Shown here: in pieces, positions 8,143 to 17,562 of the stretch | Numbering within the stretch: position 1 is the first letter of the stretch | Layout: the number at the start of each line of letters is the position of its first letter | Origin: CCMP332 sp040218795 | GTDB lineage: Bacteria > Bacteroidota > Bacteroidia > Cytophagales > CCMP332 | Direction: 5' to 3' | DNA: 64,000 nt | Assembly: GCA_040218795.1 (NCBI GenBank) | Contig: JAVJQT010000003.1 | Coordinates: forward strand, 485,937 to 549,936 | Program-made: the position numbers and the translations under genes | The notes under the pieces: generated by a model | The model's input: the letters and a program-made list of their open reading frames with translations, nothing else | The model's database searches: none | Told to the model about the DNA's origin: nothing

Positions 8143-8853
8143 CTATTTATCTAAATCGGAATCTTTAGGATAACCAATGTACACCCAATCTCCCCAAACT
8201 TTGGTACAACTGTGATTTTCAATTCCAACAGTGTGTTCAAGAACTTCCTTAAAGGGAAAGAAATTGATATGTTGATCAAGTGTATAGTAAAAATATCTCT
8301 GTTTGGGTACTACGATCACAACCTGCTTTTTAGCTACCCTCTTTAATTCTCTGATTGACTTTGGAAGATCCATTACATGCTCCAAAGTATGATGACAGGT
8401 TACGATATCGAATGCATTGTCTTCGAATGGTAAATGCTCGAGATTTCCTTCGTGAAAAGGACAATCTACGTGCTTGAGGTTATTTTTAATATCACAGGCA
8501 GCGATATCGTATTTATTTCTATCGATTCTGCTTAACCAATAACCATTTCCACAACCAATATCGATAAGTGTTTTTGCTTCGGGATCGAGATTTTCCAGCA
8601 TGAATTTTATACTGGGTTCATTTAAATCTGTAACCCTGTCTCTTGCCAAAGATACCTGGGTTCTGTAAAGCTCTTCGTAATCTTCTTCAGTAAAACTGTA
8701 AACCTTTGATTTAAAGTTCATTGCCATATCCAATCCCTTTCCTTTAAACCAGATATAAAAGAAAGGATACATGAAGTACTTATTGTCTCTTATTGCCGGA
8801 GGTAAGAGTTCGTCCATCACGAAACGTATGGCATTTGTCAGTTTTCGATTCAT
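8143..8853 (-). CDS. Class I SAM-dependent methyltransferase
   Basis: A 236-residue protein. I start it at the ATG at 8853 (MNRKLTNAIRF); a TTG five codons upstream is possible. Motif I is LIDIGCGNGYW, motif II falls near AACDIK, and post-I/IV is FDIVTCHHTLEHV, the Methyltransf_11 pattern. The acceptor is unknown. The HTLEHV and L..VAKK.VVIVVP segments resemble small-molecule or sugar/lipid methyltransferases encoded near glycosyltransferases. It directly precedes the GT2/GT-C fusion, which suggests a shared glycan or lipid-sugar pathway. Confidence 0.85.
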   Translation of the reverse strand: MNRKLTNAIRFVMDELLPPAIRDNKYFMYPFFYIWFKGKGLDMAMNFKSKVYSFTEEDYEELYRTQVSLARDRVTDLNEPSIKFMLENLDPEAKTLIDIGCGNGYWLSRIDRNKYDIAACDIKNNLKHVDCPFHEGNLEHLPFEDNAFDIVTCHHTLEHVMDLPKSIRELKRVAKKQVVIVVPKQRYFYYTLDQHINFFPFKEVLEHTVGIENHSCTKVWGDWVYIGYPKDSDLDK

Positions 8854-8916
8854 TCGCTTTTCTTTCAAAGCGTGAAATTATAGATATCGGATAAAAAATA
8901 ATAATTAAAAAAAATT

Positions 8917-8960
8917 GAGAGAAGAGAGAAGAGAGTTTAAAGATTAGAGTTTAGAGATTG
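8917..8960. repeat. Low-complexity purine-rich stretch
   Basis: GAGAGAAGAGAGAAGAGAG (8917-8935) is followed by imperfect repeats of TTTAGAGATT and GATTAGAG. It lies in the 238-bp spacer between the methyltransferase start and the end of the T9SS operon. It looks like slipped-strand low-complexity DNA, and I infer no function. Confidence 0.6.
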
Positions 8961-9091
8961 GAGCTTAGGTTTTAGATGGCTAAAGTATAGTATTCAATTT
9001 TGCTGAAGTCTTCACCAAATACTGGTCGTCATTTGCTCCCAACGAATTCACTTTGGATGAGAAGGGTGTATTTAAGCAGTGTTTAGTATTC

Positions 9092-10756
9092 CTATTCCTT
9101 TACAAGTTTCCCTCTTTTCTTCTGTTCAAGATTTTCAACTTCGTAGATATATAATCCCTTAGGCAATGAAGCTATTGAAAGCATCACCTTTGCCTGATTC
9201 AAATTCTTTTTCATTTTTAGCCTCCCTTGAAGATTATAGAGACTAAATATTGCCTCTCCTAAATATTCTTCCATTTGAATATTTAACACATCTTTTGCCG
9301 GATTTGGAAAAATATTTACCTCCCATTCCTTGATTTTTTCTATACCATTAGGTTGAAAATTCAAAGTGACACTGGCAGTATCCGTACAGCCATACCAGTT
9401 GCTAATGATCAATTCGACATCCAGGATTTTGGAGATGGCGGTGTCAAAAAAAACCTGCAAACTGTCATCCGTTCCCGAAAATCCATTGCTTGTATTCCAT
9501 TGCCAGGTGTAAATGGTGTCATGGTATTTTAAACCTCCTGAAGAAGTATCTCGAAGTGTTAATACAGGATAATTATATTCGTAATCAAAGCCTGCAATGG
9601 GTGGTTGAAAAGAACAACGATTAGGAACCCAAGGATCAGTCAACCCTGAAAATTTAGCAATTCTGTAATCATAATCATTGATTATACCTCCTATTCCTCC
9701 AAGATAAAAAGCACCATTTAAGAATGTGTATGCATTTGATTGAAATAAGTTCGTGTCATTTAAATTAGCATATAATGTATCCCAATGAATTGTTGTAATT
9801 GATTGATCCACAATATTGAAGTAAAGGTCATTAGAAAAAGTAATGCCATTAAATAATAGATTGTAATTTGCTAGAACTACTGGCCCTAAAAAAATTGCAT
9901 TACCAATTTCCAAATTTTTTACCGTATCCAAGTATTGATCCAATTCTACATAATGACCGATTTCATCCAGACCTGCTACACTAAATGCACTCATAGCAAT
10001 GTTATTATTGGGAAGTAATGAAAGTTTTTGAATGCCATATTGACTATTTCTAATTGAAGGTACTATGTTGTGATCGAGCAAAGTGCCGTTAAAGTCAATG
10101 CGGATAAAGCTATATTTTCTATTACTATGTCTCCCAGAGATGACTATGCTCCCGTCCATCATTTCAATTATATTTAGACCAAATTGTTCTTCAGGGATTG
10201 AATACAAGTTTTCCCACATTGTGTTACCAACACTATCTACCCTTCTGGCAATTATATTATACCCTGTGGCATCTAATACTTCACCTGTAGTTAATACGGA
10301 TTTATCATTTAAAACTAAAGCATCCCGCAATGTGCTGAAAAATGTTGGATAGGTGAATTTTCGTGTCCAAAGGGTATCGCCTGCCGAATCCATTTTTATT
10401 AAAATATCGGTATTTCGAGCTACAGGCAAGCTTTCGCTAGCATAGGCCCCCACATAATAATGCCCCGGTTCTTCAGGAATATCTAGAATGAAATTATAGT
10501 ATCCATTTTCAAGTGTATCCCCGATAATATTTTTGAACCATAAGATATTACCTAAAGTATCAGTTTTAAAAATGGTAGGTTTCCCTGCTGCATATCCTGC
10601 ACAAATTAAATGGCTAGAATTTGTGATAACTAAATCTTCAATCCACTCATAATTTTCTCCTTGATCAATAATAAGCTGCCAATTCATTACCTGAGCAAAT
10701 GAAAACGTCGACGCCATAAACTGAGAAAGAGTGATTATAAATACTAATAATCTCAT
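9092..10756 (-). CDS. Secreted T9SS type-A protein with propeller-like repeats and a PKD-like domain
   Basis: A 554-residue protein with a signal peptide (residues 1-22, ending SFA-Q). Repeats of the form K.D..G..LW (KTDTLGNILW, KMDSAGDTLW, RVDSVGNTMW) spaced about 50-60 residues apart in the first 250 residues suggest a beta-propeller. A PKD/Ig-like segment follows (about residues 395-470, WQWNTSNGFSGTDDS). The last about 75 residues are a type-A sorting domain: VNIFPNPAKDVLNI, then the Y.L.G strand and GLYIYEV, ending in a basic K-rich stretch. It would be exported by T9SS and released or anchored at the surface. Its ATG overlaps the previous stop by four bases (ATGA). Confidence 0.85.
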   Translation of the reverse strand: MRLLVFIITLSQFMASTFSFAQVMNWQLIIDQGENYEWIEDLVITNSSHLICAGYAAGKPTIFKTDTLGNILWFKNIIGDTLENGYYNFILDIPEEPGHYYVGAYASESLPVARNTDILIKMDSAGDTLWTRKFTYPTFFSTLRDALVLNDKSVLTTGEVLDATGYNIIARRVDSVGNTMWENLYSIPEEQFGLNIIEMMDGSIVISGRHSNRKYSFIRIDFNGTLLDHNIVPSIRNSQYGIQKLSLLPNNNIAMSAFSVAGLDEIGHYVELDQYLDTVKNLEIGNAIFLGPVVLANYNLLFNGITFSNDLYFNIVDQSITTIHWDTLYANLNDTNLFQSNAYTFLNGAFYLGGIGGIINDYDYRIAKFSGLTDPWVPNRCSFQPPIAGFDYEYNYPVLTLRDTSSGGLKYHDTIYTWQWNTSNGFSGTDDSLQVFFDTAISKILDVELIISNWYGCTDTASVTLNFQPNGIEKIKEWEVNIFPNPAKDVLNIQMEEYLGEAIFSLYNLQGRLKMKKNLNQAKVMLSIASLPKGLYIYEVENLEQKKRGKLVKE

Positions 10757-13053
10757 TTAATAAAAATCTTGCTTGTTTTTCTAACTCCATTTAATAATTG
10801 AATTTCAAGGAAATAAATTCCAGCTATCAAATTGTCAGTATGGATTAAAAATTCTGAATCATTTGATTCGAAAACAATATTTAAAGATACAAAAGTACCA
10901 TTGTACAGTTTGATTGTTTTTATCCCAATATTTTCGATTTTAATTTCCGTACCCCTATCAACAGGGTTTGGGAAGATTAACAGATCAGTGAATACATTTT
11001 CCTTTAAAAAACCACTAATTCGTGTTTGAGGAAAAGGAATATTTAAAAAAGCGATACAATTTGTTGATGGGGCATTAGTTGATACATTATTGATCCTGCT
11101 AGAAGGAAACACGGTACCATTGTGTTCCCCTACGAATTCGTTATTATACCGAATGTACTCCCAGGGATGTGTATTTTCATCATAAATAGAATACCAATTG
11201 ATGGGAGCGTTCCAATTGGTCAATGTTACACCAAGCGAACCACCTATTGTGGTAGGCGGATCATCTAGACTGCCCGGACTATTATTATAATCAATTGGCC
11301 ATCCGTTTCCTTGTGGTATCAAGGTTGAAATCCCCCCGATTTGCATATCATTAAAATCACAATCTTCTCTTATATACATCCCATAGTACGTTACTGAAGA
11401 AGAGGGTTCTACCAATTCAAATTTATTACAGCTAAATTCATTATGTGAAAATTCCGTATTTGCAATAGGATCAGAATTGTAATGCAATGCTATTTTATTA
11501 TCAGTAAATATATTTTCAGATATTTCAGCGAAATCAGCATCATTTGTTATGTCTACAGCAATATGCATTCTTCCAATTTCTGAATTATATAATTCCAAGT
11601 GAGGTAACAAATAAAACCCAGTACCCGTGTTATAAAATTTTTCTAAATGTGCCAATATTCCTACTCTCCTAATATTTTCAAAATAAGGATCGTCTTCACT
11701 ATCTGAAATTATGTGTGTGTCATAATTAAAGACATCCAAGGTATTCCAACCGACTACTCCATATACTCCATCTGGAATATGTGAATATTCTGTATAAACG
11801 TAATTACTATATTGTGTGGCATTTATATTGGGAGAAATTGGAATAGTGAAAGAATTGTATTCTTCCAATCCAATACCAATTCGATTTTCTGCATATACCC
11901 CAATGAATTGAATATTTTTAAATGTATTGCTTTTTATATTCAATAGAGGGTAAGTAATATCTAGATCATTTCTGAATTCAACACCCACTAATGCATTATC
12001 AAATTGATTGGAGGAAAAATGATCTACATCCATTTTTGTATTACCAATTAAACGAATTGCATATTCCATTCGAAATTCTTCACCAGTATTGTATGTAGTG
12101 TTTCCAAAAGGTTCAAGATATTCGGAAGGATTACAATGAAAATTATTAAAATAAAGAATATTCACTCCATTTAATGTGCCATCAATATCAATTGCTGTTA
12201 AACATCGCTTATTGTTATTAAACTCACTTAAATTAATATTGTAATTTATTGGCGAGGAATTATTTGGATCTGCATATATACCTTCATAACTATCCGACAC
12301 GTAAGCATTATCAAAATCTATTAAAGCATCATCTCCGGCATTAATTCCTCCCCACATTGTCTCACATGCACCTCTAATTGAACCCCCATCTACTATAAAC
12401 TCCGCATTGTCATCTACATTAATAAAAGTAGAAGTTACAATACCTCCCGGCCCAGCGCCACTATTATTAATCACGGCTTCTCCTTCCATTAAAAACAAAC
12501 CATCATCTAGAGTTACACTTGTAGTTATGGTAATATCACTCGTAATCAACCAAATTCCGGAATAAGTAGTGTTCGAAATAGTTCCGGAAAGTGTTCTTGA
12601 AGCAGCTATCAATTCATTCTGGCAGCAAGTAGCATTGATTGTTATTTCTTCTTCCCAGGAATCCTGATCTATCAGTTGTTCGAACTGGTCATATTTTGAA
12701 GCTATAAGGGATATTGTAAAAGTACCTTCTGTTGTCCAATACACACTTGGTGGTGTAGGACTCCCAGAGCTATTTGTTACAAAAGCAAAATAAGTAGAAG
12801 GTGTACCTCCTTCAAAAGTCCAATTGTATTCTGCACTCTCAGTAGCTGAAAGTGTATATTGATTTGTAACATTTATTTCAATATCTAAATAAGGACACCA
12901 TTTTCCTCCGGTTGGGCTTGTAGAAATTGCAAATTGTACATCAGGGCCAGGTTCTGCCTGAGCGTATGTTTGATTTGTTCCCAGGATTATTATCAAACAA
13001 CCTAAAGAAATAAGTTTAAAGAAAAGTGGGTAAAATATTTTAATGTGCAGCAT
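10753..13053 (-). CDS. Secreted T9SS type-A protein with PKD domain and beta-helix-like region
   Basis: A 766-residue protein with a signal peptide (about residues 1-31, TYA-Q). A PKD-like domain (about 35-140; YNWTFEGG, then GTFTISLIASKY) is followed by a long Asn/Ile-rich section (about 150-660) with short strands of the right-handed beta-helix kind seen in pectate-lyase-like adhesins (IYADPNNSS, NKIALHYNSDP, HNEFSCNKF). The C-terminal about 75 residues are a type-A sorting domain (LLIFPNPVDRGTEI, then AGIYFLEI and a K-rich end). It is first in a two-gene operon with the 554-residue protein. No catalytic residues for a polysaccharide lyase could be singled out. Confidence 0.83.
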   Translation of the reverse strand: MLHIKIFYPLFFKLISLGCLIIILGTNQTYAQAEPGPDVQFAISTSPTGGKWCPYLDIEINVTNQYTLSATESAEYNWTFEGGTPSTYFAFVTNSSGSPTPPSVYWTTEGTFTISLIASKYDQFEQLIDQDSWEEEITINATCCQNELIAASRTLSGTISNTTYSGIWLITSDITITTSVTLDDGLFLMEGEAVINNSGAGPGGIVTSTFINVDDNAEFIVDGGSIRGACETMWGGINAGDDALIDFDNAYVSDSYEGIYADPNNSSPINYNINLSEFNNNKRCLTAIDIDGTLNGVNILYFNNFHCNPSEYLEPFGNTTYNTGEEFRMEYAIRLIGNTKMDVDHFSSNQFDNALVGVEFRNDLDITYPLLNIKSNTFKNIQFIGVYAENRIGIGLEEYNSFTIPISPNINATQYSNYVYTEYSHIPDGVYGVVGWNTLDVFNYDTHIISDSEDDPYFENIRRVGILAHLEKFYNTGTGFYLLPHLELYNSEIGRMHIAVDITNDADFAEISENIFTDNKIALHYNSDPIANTEFSHNEFSCNKFELVEPSSSVTYYGMYIREDCDFNDMQIGGISTLIPQGNGWPIDYNNSPGSLDDPPTTIGGSLGVTLTNWNAPINWYSIYDENTHPWEYIRYNNEFVGEHNGTVFPSSRINNVSTNAPSTNCIAFLNIPFPQTRISGFLKENVFTDLLIFPNPVDRGTEIKIENIGIKTIKLYNGTFVSLNIVFESNDSEFLIHTDNLIAGIYFLEIQLLNGVRKTSKIFIK

Positions 13054-13609
13054 AGCATTTGGTTTTGGTTGGGTGCAACATAACCAATCAATCTAAATAA
13101 TATTAGTACACTTTTATGATTTTTATAAGTGATTTTTCGAATCAAAATCGATAAAATCCCCCCCCCCTTATATTTACTTATAATGCTGATTTATAAATAT
13201 ATATAAATATCACTAGTTATATTAAAAATCAATTTTACTAAGTTAAATAATCAGAATAGAATAAATATTACATAGCATTTTACTGGATTAATATAATTGT
13301 TGTATTAGAGCGTTTCTTCGATATGCGAGAATAATTGAGAGAAGATTTATTAGGAATGCGAGATAGAGGTCAGCCAACATGCCAGCGCGCTGTGCCAATA
13401 TAAGTCTATGGCGTTATTTGGTAGTCGCTATGGTGGCTTACTCTAAAGCTTCAGCGACGGTGTGCGAAACATTGCGCTTGGCTTCGGTAGATAAATTTAG
13501 GATTTAGGAATTCTTCATATTGTAAAAATTTTTAATCGTTAATTTTTAATTCCTAAATATTCCTTCTTTGCTCTTGTGAATTCCATTTATTTGATTTTTA
13601 TTCGAATCG
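13054..13609. other. Intergenic region, 556 bp, divergent
   Basis: The first about 260 bases are very AT-rich and include a C10 tract at 13158-13167. Bases about 13320-13500 differ in composition, with GC-richer text and a perfect 10-bp palindrome CAGCGCGCTG at 13392-13401. I see no open frame of useful length there. It may be a decayed gene or a genome-specific repeat. No hairpin terminator is evident, as expected between divergent genes. Confidence 0.5.
13158..13167. repeat. Homopolymeric C10 tract
   Basis: Ten consecutive C residues in a strongly AT-rich spacer, 105 bases upstream of the ATG of the 766-residue secreted protein (-). Runs this long slip easily, so promoter-spacing phase variation is possible. 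It could also be an assembly-sensitive length. Confidence 0.7.
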
Positions 13610-14140
13610 ATGTCTGACATACTTATCATATCGGGAACCAACAGAAATAACTCCTATTCAATTCAATTGGCGGAGTATTATCAATCTATTCTGGAAGAAA
13701 ATGGAGTAAAAGCTGAAATTCTTGATCTGTCAAGTTTACCAGAAGATTTTTTGTTTTCCGCCCTGTATGAAAATTCAGGTAAGAACGAAAATTTCAATCA
13801 GTTTCAGGAAAAAGTGGACTCATTTAACAAATTCGTTTTTATTGTTGCCGAATACAATGGTTCTTTTCCTGGCGTATTAAAAGCATTTATAGATGGACTG
13901 GAGTACCCAAATAGTCTGAAAAATAAAAAAGCGGCGCTTGTTGGCCTTTCTGCGGGAGATCAAGGTGGTGCTTTGGCACTTTCACATTTATCCGATATTT
14001 TGAGTTATATGGGGACAAATGTTTTAGCATTTCGACCAAGGCTTTCTTCTCTTGAAAAAAATTTTAGAGAAGGGAAATTTATTAATAGGTTGTACGAGCA
14101 AATTTTAAAGGAACAAGCAAATTCATTAATATCATTTTAA
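13610..14140 (+). CDS. NAD(P)H-dependent FMN reductase
   Basis: A 176-residue flavodoxin-fold protein. The N-terminal strand and phosphate-binding loop is ILIISGTNRNNSYS (residues 4-17), the GSxRxxS signature for FMN phosphate. The AEYNGSFPGVLKAFID segment is the conserved EYN.s.PG.LK.aiD active-site region of the FMN_red family, and AALVGLSAGDQGG is the later loop. These enzymes reduce FMN, quinones or azo compounds with NAD(P)H in the cytoplasm; the substrate is not predictable. The next gene starts one base after its stop. Confidence 0.9.
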   Translation: MSDILIISGTNRNNSYSIQLAEYYQSILEENGVKAEILDLSSLPEDFLFSALYENSGKNENFNQFQEKVDSFNKFVFIVAEYNGSFPGVLKAFIDGLEYPNSLKNKKAALVGLSAGDQGGALALSHLSDILSYMGTNVLAFRPRLSSLEKNFREGKFINRLYEQILKEQANSLISF

Positions 14141-14141
14141 G

Positions 14142-14633
14142 ATGGCGAGAATCAATGACGAAAAGCTGGAAAAAGCAATAGATTATATTGAAGAACTAAG
14201 CGATGCCAAATACGAAAAACTTCTGGACACTTTTGAGAAGGAACAGCCTGAACTTTATTCCTTTTTAAATGAAAAACTGGAAGATCTGGATGATGAGGAT
14301 CAGAGAAATGATGTGATCACCATTATGATGATCATATATTATGTCATTTCAACTGAAAACCCCAATATGTTCATTGTTTCAAACAAAATCATTGATAAAT
14401 GCGAAACGAGACAACAGGAAATATTGGAAGAAATAAATCAGATTGCAAGAACAAGTGAACTGCTTGACGATGAGGACTTATCCCTTGCATTTATACCAAA
14501 TAAGTATTTGCACAATTTTGTAACCGCTACCCTCGATCCGGGAGAAGAAGACAGCCCTTTTGATGAAGCATCATCAGACAAAGCCTATCATATTGTTAAA
14601 GTTTGTGTAGATTGCTTGGCTGAGGTAATTTAA
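14142..14633 (+). CDS. Acidic alpha-helical protein of unknown function
   Basis: A 163-residue, strongly acidic protein with no signal peptide or membrane helix. It is mostly helical, with Glu/Asp-rich helices (EKAIDYIEELSDAKYEKLL, LNEKLEDLDDEDQRNDV) and a hydrophobic central helix (IMMIIYYVIST). Two cysteines near the C-terminus (VKVCVDCLAEVI) form a CVDC pair, but no other metal ligands are clustered. It follows the FMN reductase gene with a one-base gap and is followed by a clear terminator, so the two form an operon. I do not recognise a family. Confidence 0.8.
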   Translation: MARINDEKLEKAIDYIEELSDAKYEKLLDTFEKEQPELYSFLNEKLEDLDDEDQRNDVITIMMIIYYVISTENPNMFIVSNKIIDKCETRQQEILEEINQIARTSELLDDEDLSLAFIPNKYLHNFVTATLDPGEEDSPFDEASSDKAYHIVKVCVDCLAEVI

Positions 14634-14639
14634 TTACAA

Positions 14640-14671
14640 AAAAAAACTGCTTCCAAGAGAAGCAGTCTTTT
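14640..14671. terminator. Rho-independent terminator between convergent genes
   Basis: Perfect 8-bp stem ACTGCTTC/GAAGCAGT with a CAAGA loop, preceded by an A-run and followed by CTTTT. It can end both the FMN-reductase operon (+) and the dcw cluster after ftsZ (-). Confidence 0.88.
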
Positions 14672-14705
14672 ATCCAAGCACATTAAATCAAATCTTAGCA
14701 GAGCA

Positions 14706-16226
14706 TTAATCTACATTGTCATGTAAGAACTTGTTGTCTCCAAGAAGTTCATTATCATCGTTTAGATTATATCTCGAAATTTTCCTTTCTGAGGATTCGG
14801 GTACGGGTTTAAACTCTACCTTTTTCCTTTGATAAGCGGGTTTTTCGAGACGCTCTTTAAATTCATCCGGTTCTAAACCATTCTGGCCATTGAGTGATTT
14901 ATTTTCCAGTTGTTTTCGTCTTTCCAATGCCTGTCTGATCAAACGATCCTTTGAAACGGACTCGGCATATGGCGCGCCGGGTTTCTCTTGTTCCACTTCT
15001 TCAGGGCTTCGTCTGCGCAAGGTTGGCTCTTCCTCAAATGGAATTGAACCTTGCTGGATATCCCATTCATGCGTTCTTCTTGCCGGATTGGATGCGGTTG
15101 CTTCATTTTCCAGCCCTTCATCGTCGGTATAAATTGTAGAATTATCTTCCTTATCTTCTTCCGGTTCTTCATCATCGGCATTTATTTCCTTGCCGGAATC
15201 CATATCGATGACTTTCCTTTTTTCTTCCAATTCGTATGCGCCGGATTGTTTGGAATTTTCATCAAAACCGGTCGCAATCACGGTTACGCAGATATTTTCC
15301 CCAAGCGTTGAATCAAGTCCTTGTCCAAAAATGACCTCTGCTTCATCACCGGCTTTTTCTTCGATATAATCGGTGATTTCACTTAATTCATCCATGGTTA
15401 GTTCGGCTTCTTCACCAAAGCGAATGGAAAGTAGTATTTTCTTTGCCCCGTGTATTTCGGTTTGATTAAGCAGTGGAGAAGAAAGGGCCTCTTCAGCAGC
15501 ACGTCGCGCTCTGCTTTCGCCTCCTGTAATGCTGGAGCCCATTACTGCAGCACCCGAATTTTGCATCACTGTTTTAACATCTTCAAAATCCACGTTGATA
15601 TCGGAAGTGACTGTAATGATTTCAGCAATACTTTTTGCTGCATTGGTCAATACATTATCCGCTTGTCCAAAGGCATCGCGAATGGATAAATTACCCGATA
15701 TTTCACGCAATTTGTCATTTAGAATCACCAGAACCGTATCGCAGTGTTTTTTTATCAATGAAATACCTTCTTCGGCAAATATTTTCTTCTTTTTGCCTTC
15801 AAAACCAAAGGGTTTGGTCACAATACCCACCGTCAGGATTCCCAGATCTCTGCAAACTTCTGCAATAATAGGAGCTGCACCTGTACCGGTACCTCCGCCC
15901 ATACCTGCGGTAATGAAAACCATTTTGGTACCATTACTAAGAAGTTCGCGAATCTCTTCCTTGCTTTCCTGTGCAGCCAATCTTCCCTTTTCGGGATTGG
16001 CCCCTGCTCCGAGACCTTCAGTCAGGTGCGTCCCGATCTGAATTTTACTCGGCACCGGACTGCTTTTTAATGCCTGCATGTCCGTATTGCATACAATAAA
16101 CTCTACGTCTTTTATCCCCTGGTTGTACATGTGACTTACCGCATTACTACCCCCACCACCAACGCCAATGACCTTGATAATGGATTTGTGCTGCTTGGGA
16201 ATATCAAATGAAAAATGATCAGCCAT
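14706..16226 (-). CDS. ftsZ: Cell division protein FtsZ
   Basis: A 506-residue tubulin-like GTPase that polymerises into the division ring. Visible are the N-terminal GVGGGGSNAV (21-30), the signature GMGGGTGTGAAP (108-119), and the T7-loop region with NVDFEDV. The GTPase and C-terminal subdomain end near residue 330. A charged, disordered linker of about 170 residues (EEPEEDKED, RRRSPEEVEQEK, SSERKISRYNL) leads to a short tail (LLGDNKFLHDNVD) that may bind FtsA. Most FtsZ proteins are about 380-400 residues, so the linker is long. It lies 23 bases after ftsA and is last in the dcw cluster. Confidence 0.98.
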   Translation of the reverse strand: MADHFSFDIPKQHKSIIKVIGVGGGGSNAVSHMYNQGIKDVEFIVCNTDMQALKSSPVPSKIQIGTHLTEGLGAGANPEKGRLAAQESKEEIRELLSNGTKMVFITAGMGGGTGTGAAPIIAEVCRDLGILTVGIVTKPFGFEGKKKKIFAEEGISLIKKHCDTVLVILNDKLREISGNLSIRDAFGQADNVLTNAAKSIAEIITVTSDINVDFEDVKTVMQNSGAAVMGSSITGGESRARRAAEEALSSPLLNQTEIHGAKKILLSIRFGEEAELTMDELSEITDYIEEKAGDEAEVIFGQGLDSTLGENICVTVIATGFDENSKQSGAYELEEKRKVIDMDSGKEINADDEEPEEDKEDNSTIYTDDEGLENEATASNPARRTHEWDIQQGSIPFEEEPTLRRRSPEEVEQEKPGAPYAESVSKDRLIRQALERRKQLENKSLNGQNGLEPDEFKERLEKPAYQRKKVEFKPVPESSERKISRYNLNDDNELLGDNKFLHDNVD

Positions 16227-16249
16227 AATTGAAATTTTTAGGTGCTTGA

Positions 16250-17551
16250 TTAATAGCGAACGTCCTCATCGAGGTCATCCGTGAGAATTTTTTTAGTCTT
16301 CTCCATAATTTTCTTGAAAATGCCACCATCGGTAAATGCAGGTCTGTCTTTTTGCCTGTTATCTGCCATTTGGTGCGATTTATCTCTCATATCCAATGCT
16401 TTGAAACCGGCCAGAACCAGTCCGACACCGGTGGCATGCATTGGGCTTTTTACAGATTCGATCTTACTCTTTCCTAAATGTTCATTAGGATATCCGATAC
16501 GACAATCCATACCGGTCATGTATTCAAACAATTGATTGATATTCTGAAGTTGTGAACCGCCACCTGTGATGACAATTCCGCCGGCCAGTCTTTGATCGTA
16601 ACCGGAACAAATAATTTCAGAATGAACCAATTCGGTTATTTCTTCCATTCTGGCTTGAATGATTCCCGCCAGATTTTTAATGGATATTTCTTTTGGCGGC
16701 CTGTTTCTCAAACCGGGAATGGAAATAATCTCCAGATCATTGGCTTCATCGGTTAAAGCTTTTCCAAAACGGGTTTTTAATAGCTCGGCCTGATTTTGCA
16801 TGACCATACAGCCATGCTTAATATCCTGAGTAATAATATTTCCACCAAAAGGAATCACGGCAGTATGTCTGATAATATTCTCATGGAAGATGGCGATGTC
16901 CGTGGTACCGCCACCTATATCCACGAGAGCTACACCTGCTTCTTTTTCTTCTTCACTCAAAACCGACATGCTGGAAGCTATGGGTTCGAGGATTAAGTTT
17001 TCTATATCGAGGCCTGCTCGTTTTACACATTTATTAATATTATTTATGGCATTTGTCTGTGCTGTGATAACATGAAAATCGGCTTCTAACCTAGCTCCGG
17101 TCATACCCACCGGGTCTACGATATCTTCCTCATAATCTACTGTGTAAGTTTGTGGCATTACGTGAATAATTTCACTGCCGGGAGGAATCACCGTTTTGTA
17201 CATGTCCTGAGTCAAGGATTTTACATCCTGGACGGTGATTTCCGTTTCTACATCCTGACGTGTCATACCACCATGATGGATTGAAGAACGAATATGTTGT
17301 CCGGCTATGCCGACATTAACTACGCGAATATCAATTCCCGCCTGCTCTTCAGCTTGTTCAATTGCGCTTTTAATGGCGTGAACTGTTCTGTCGATATTGG
17401 TAACCATGCCGCGGATTACACCTTCCGAGACAGACTTACCCATACCGAGGATTTCGAGTTTTCCATATTCATTTTGCCGCCCTACTATCGCGACGATTTT
17501 TGTTGTTCCTATATCCAGACCAACTACGATTTTATCTTCCATTTGTGCCAT
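16250..17551 (-). CDS. ftsA: Cell division protein FtsA
   Basis: A 433-residue actin-like ATPase that anchors FtsZ to the membrane. The phosphate-1 motif is VVGLDIGTTKIVAIVG (residues 8-23) and the phosphate-2 motif VALVDIGGGTTDIAIF; GGIVITGGGSQLQN is the adenosine motif. The FtsA-specific 1C region carries GVIRGMVTNIDRT and VVNVGIAGQHI. The C-terminal segment IFKKIMEKTKKIL could be the membrane-binding amphipathic helix. It starts 11 bases after ftsQ and precedes ftsZ, as in most dcw clusters. Confidence 0.97.
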   Translation of the reverse strand: MAQMEDKIVVGLDIGTTKIVAIVGRQNEYGKLEILGMGKSVSEGVIRGMVTNIDRTVHAIKSAIEQAEEQAGIDIRVVNVGIAGQHIRSSIHHGGMTRQDVETEITVQDVKSLTQDMYKTVIPPGSEIIHVMPQTYTVDYEEDIVDPVGMTGARLEADFHVITAQTNAINNINKCVKRAGLDIENLILEPIASSMSVLSEEEKEAGVALVDIGGGTTDIAIFHENIIRHTAVIPFGGNIITQDIKHGCMVMQNQAELLKTRFGKALTDEANDLEIISIPGLRNRPPKEISIKNLAGIIQARMEEITELVHSEIICSGYDQRLAGGIVITGGGSQLQNINQLFEYMTGMDCRIGYPNEHLGKSKIESVKSPMHATGVGLVLAGFKALDMRDKSHQMADNRQKDRPAFTDGGIFKKIMEKTKKILTDDLDEDVRY

Positions 17552-17562
17552 AATTGTAATCT

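Noticed and set aside
13320..13500. Insertion sequence or tRNA in the GC-richer patch
   Set aside because: No transposase frame, no terminal inverted repeats and no cloverleaf could be drawn.
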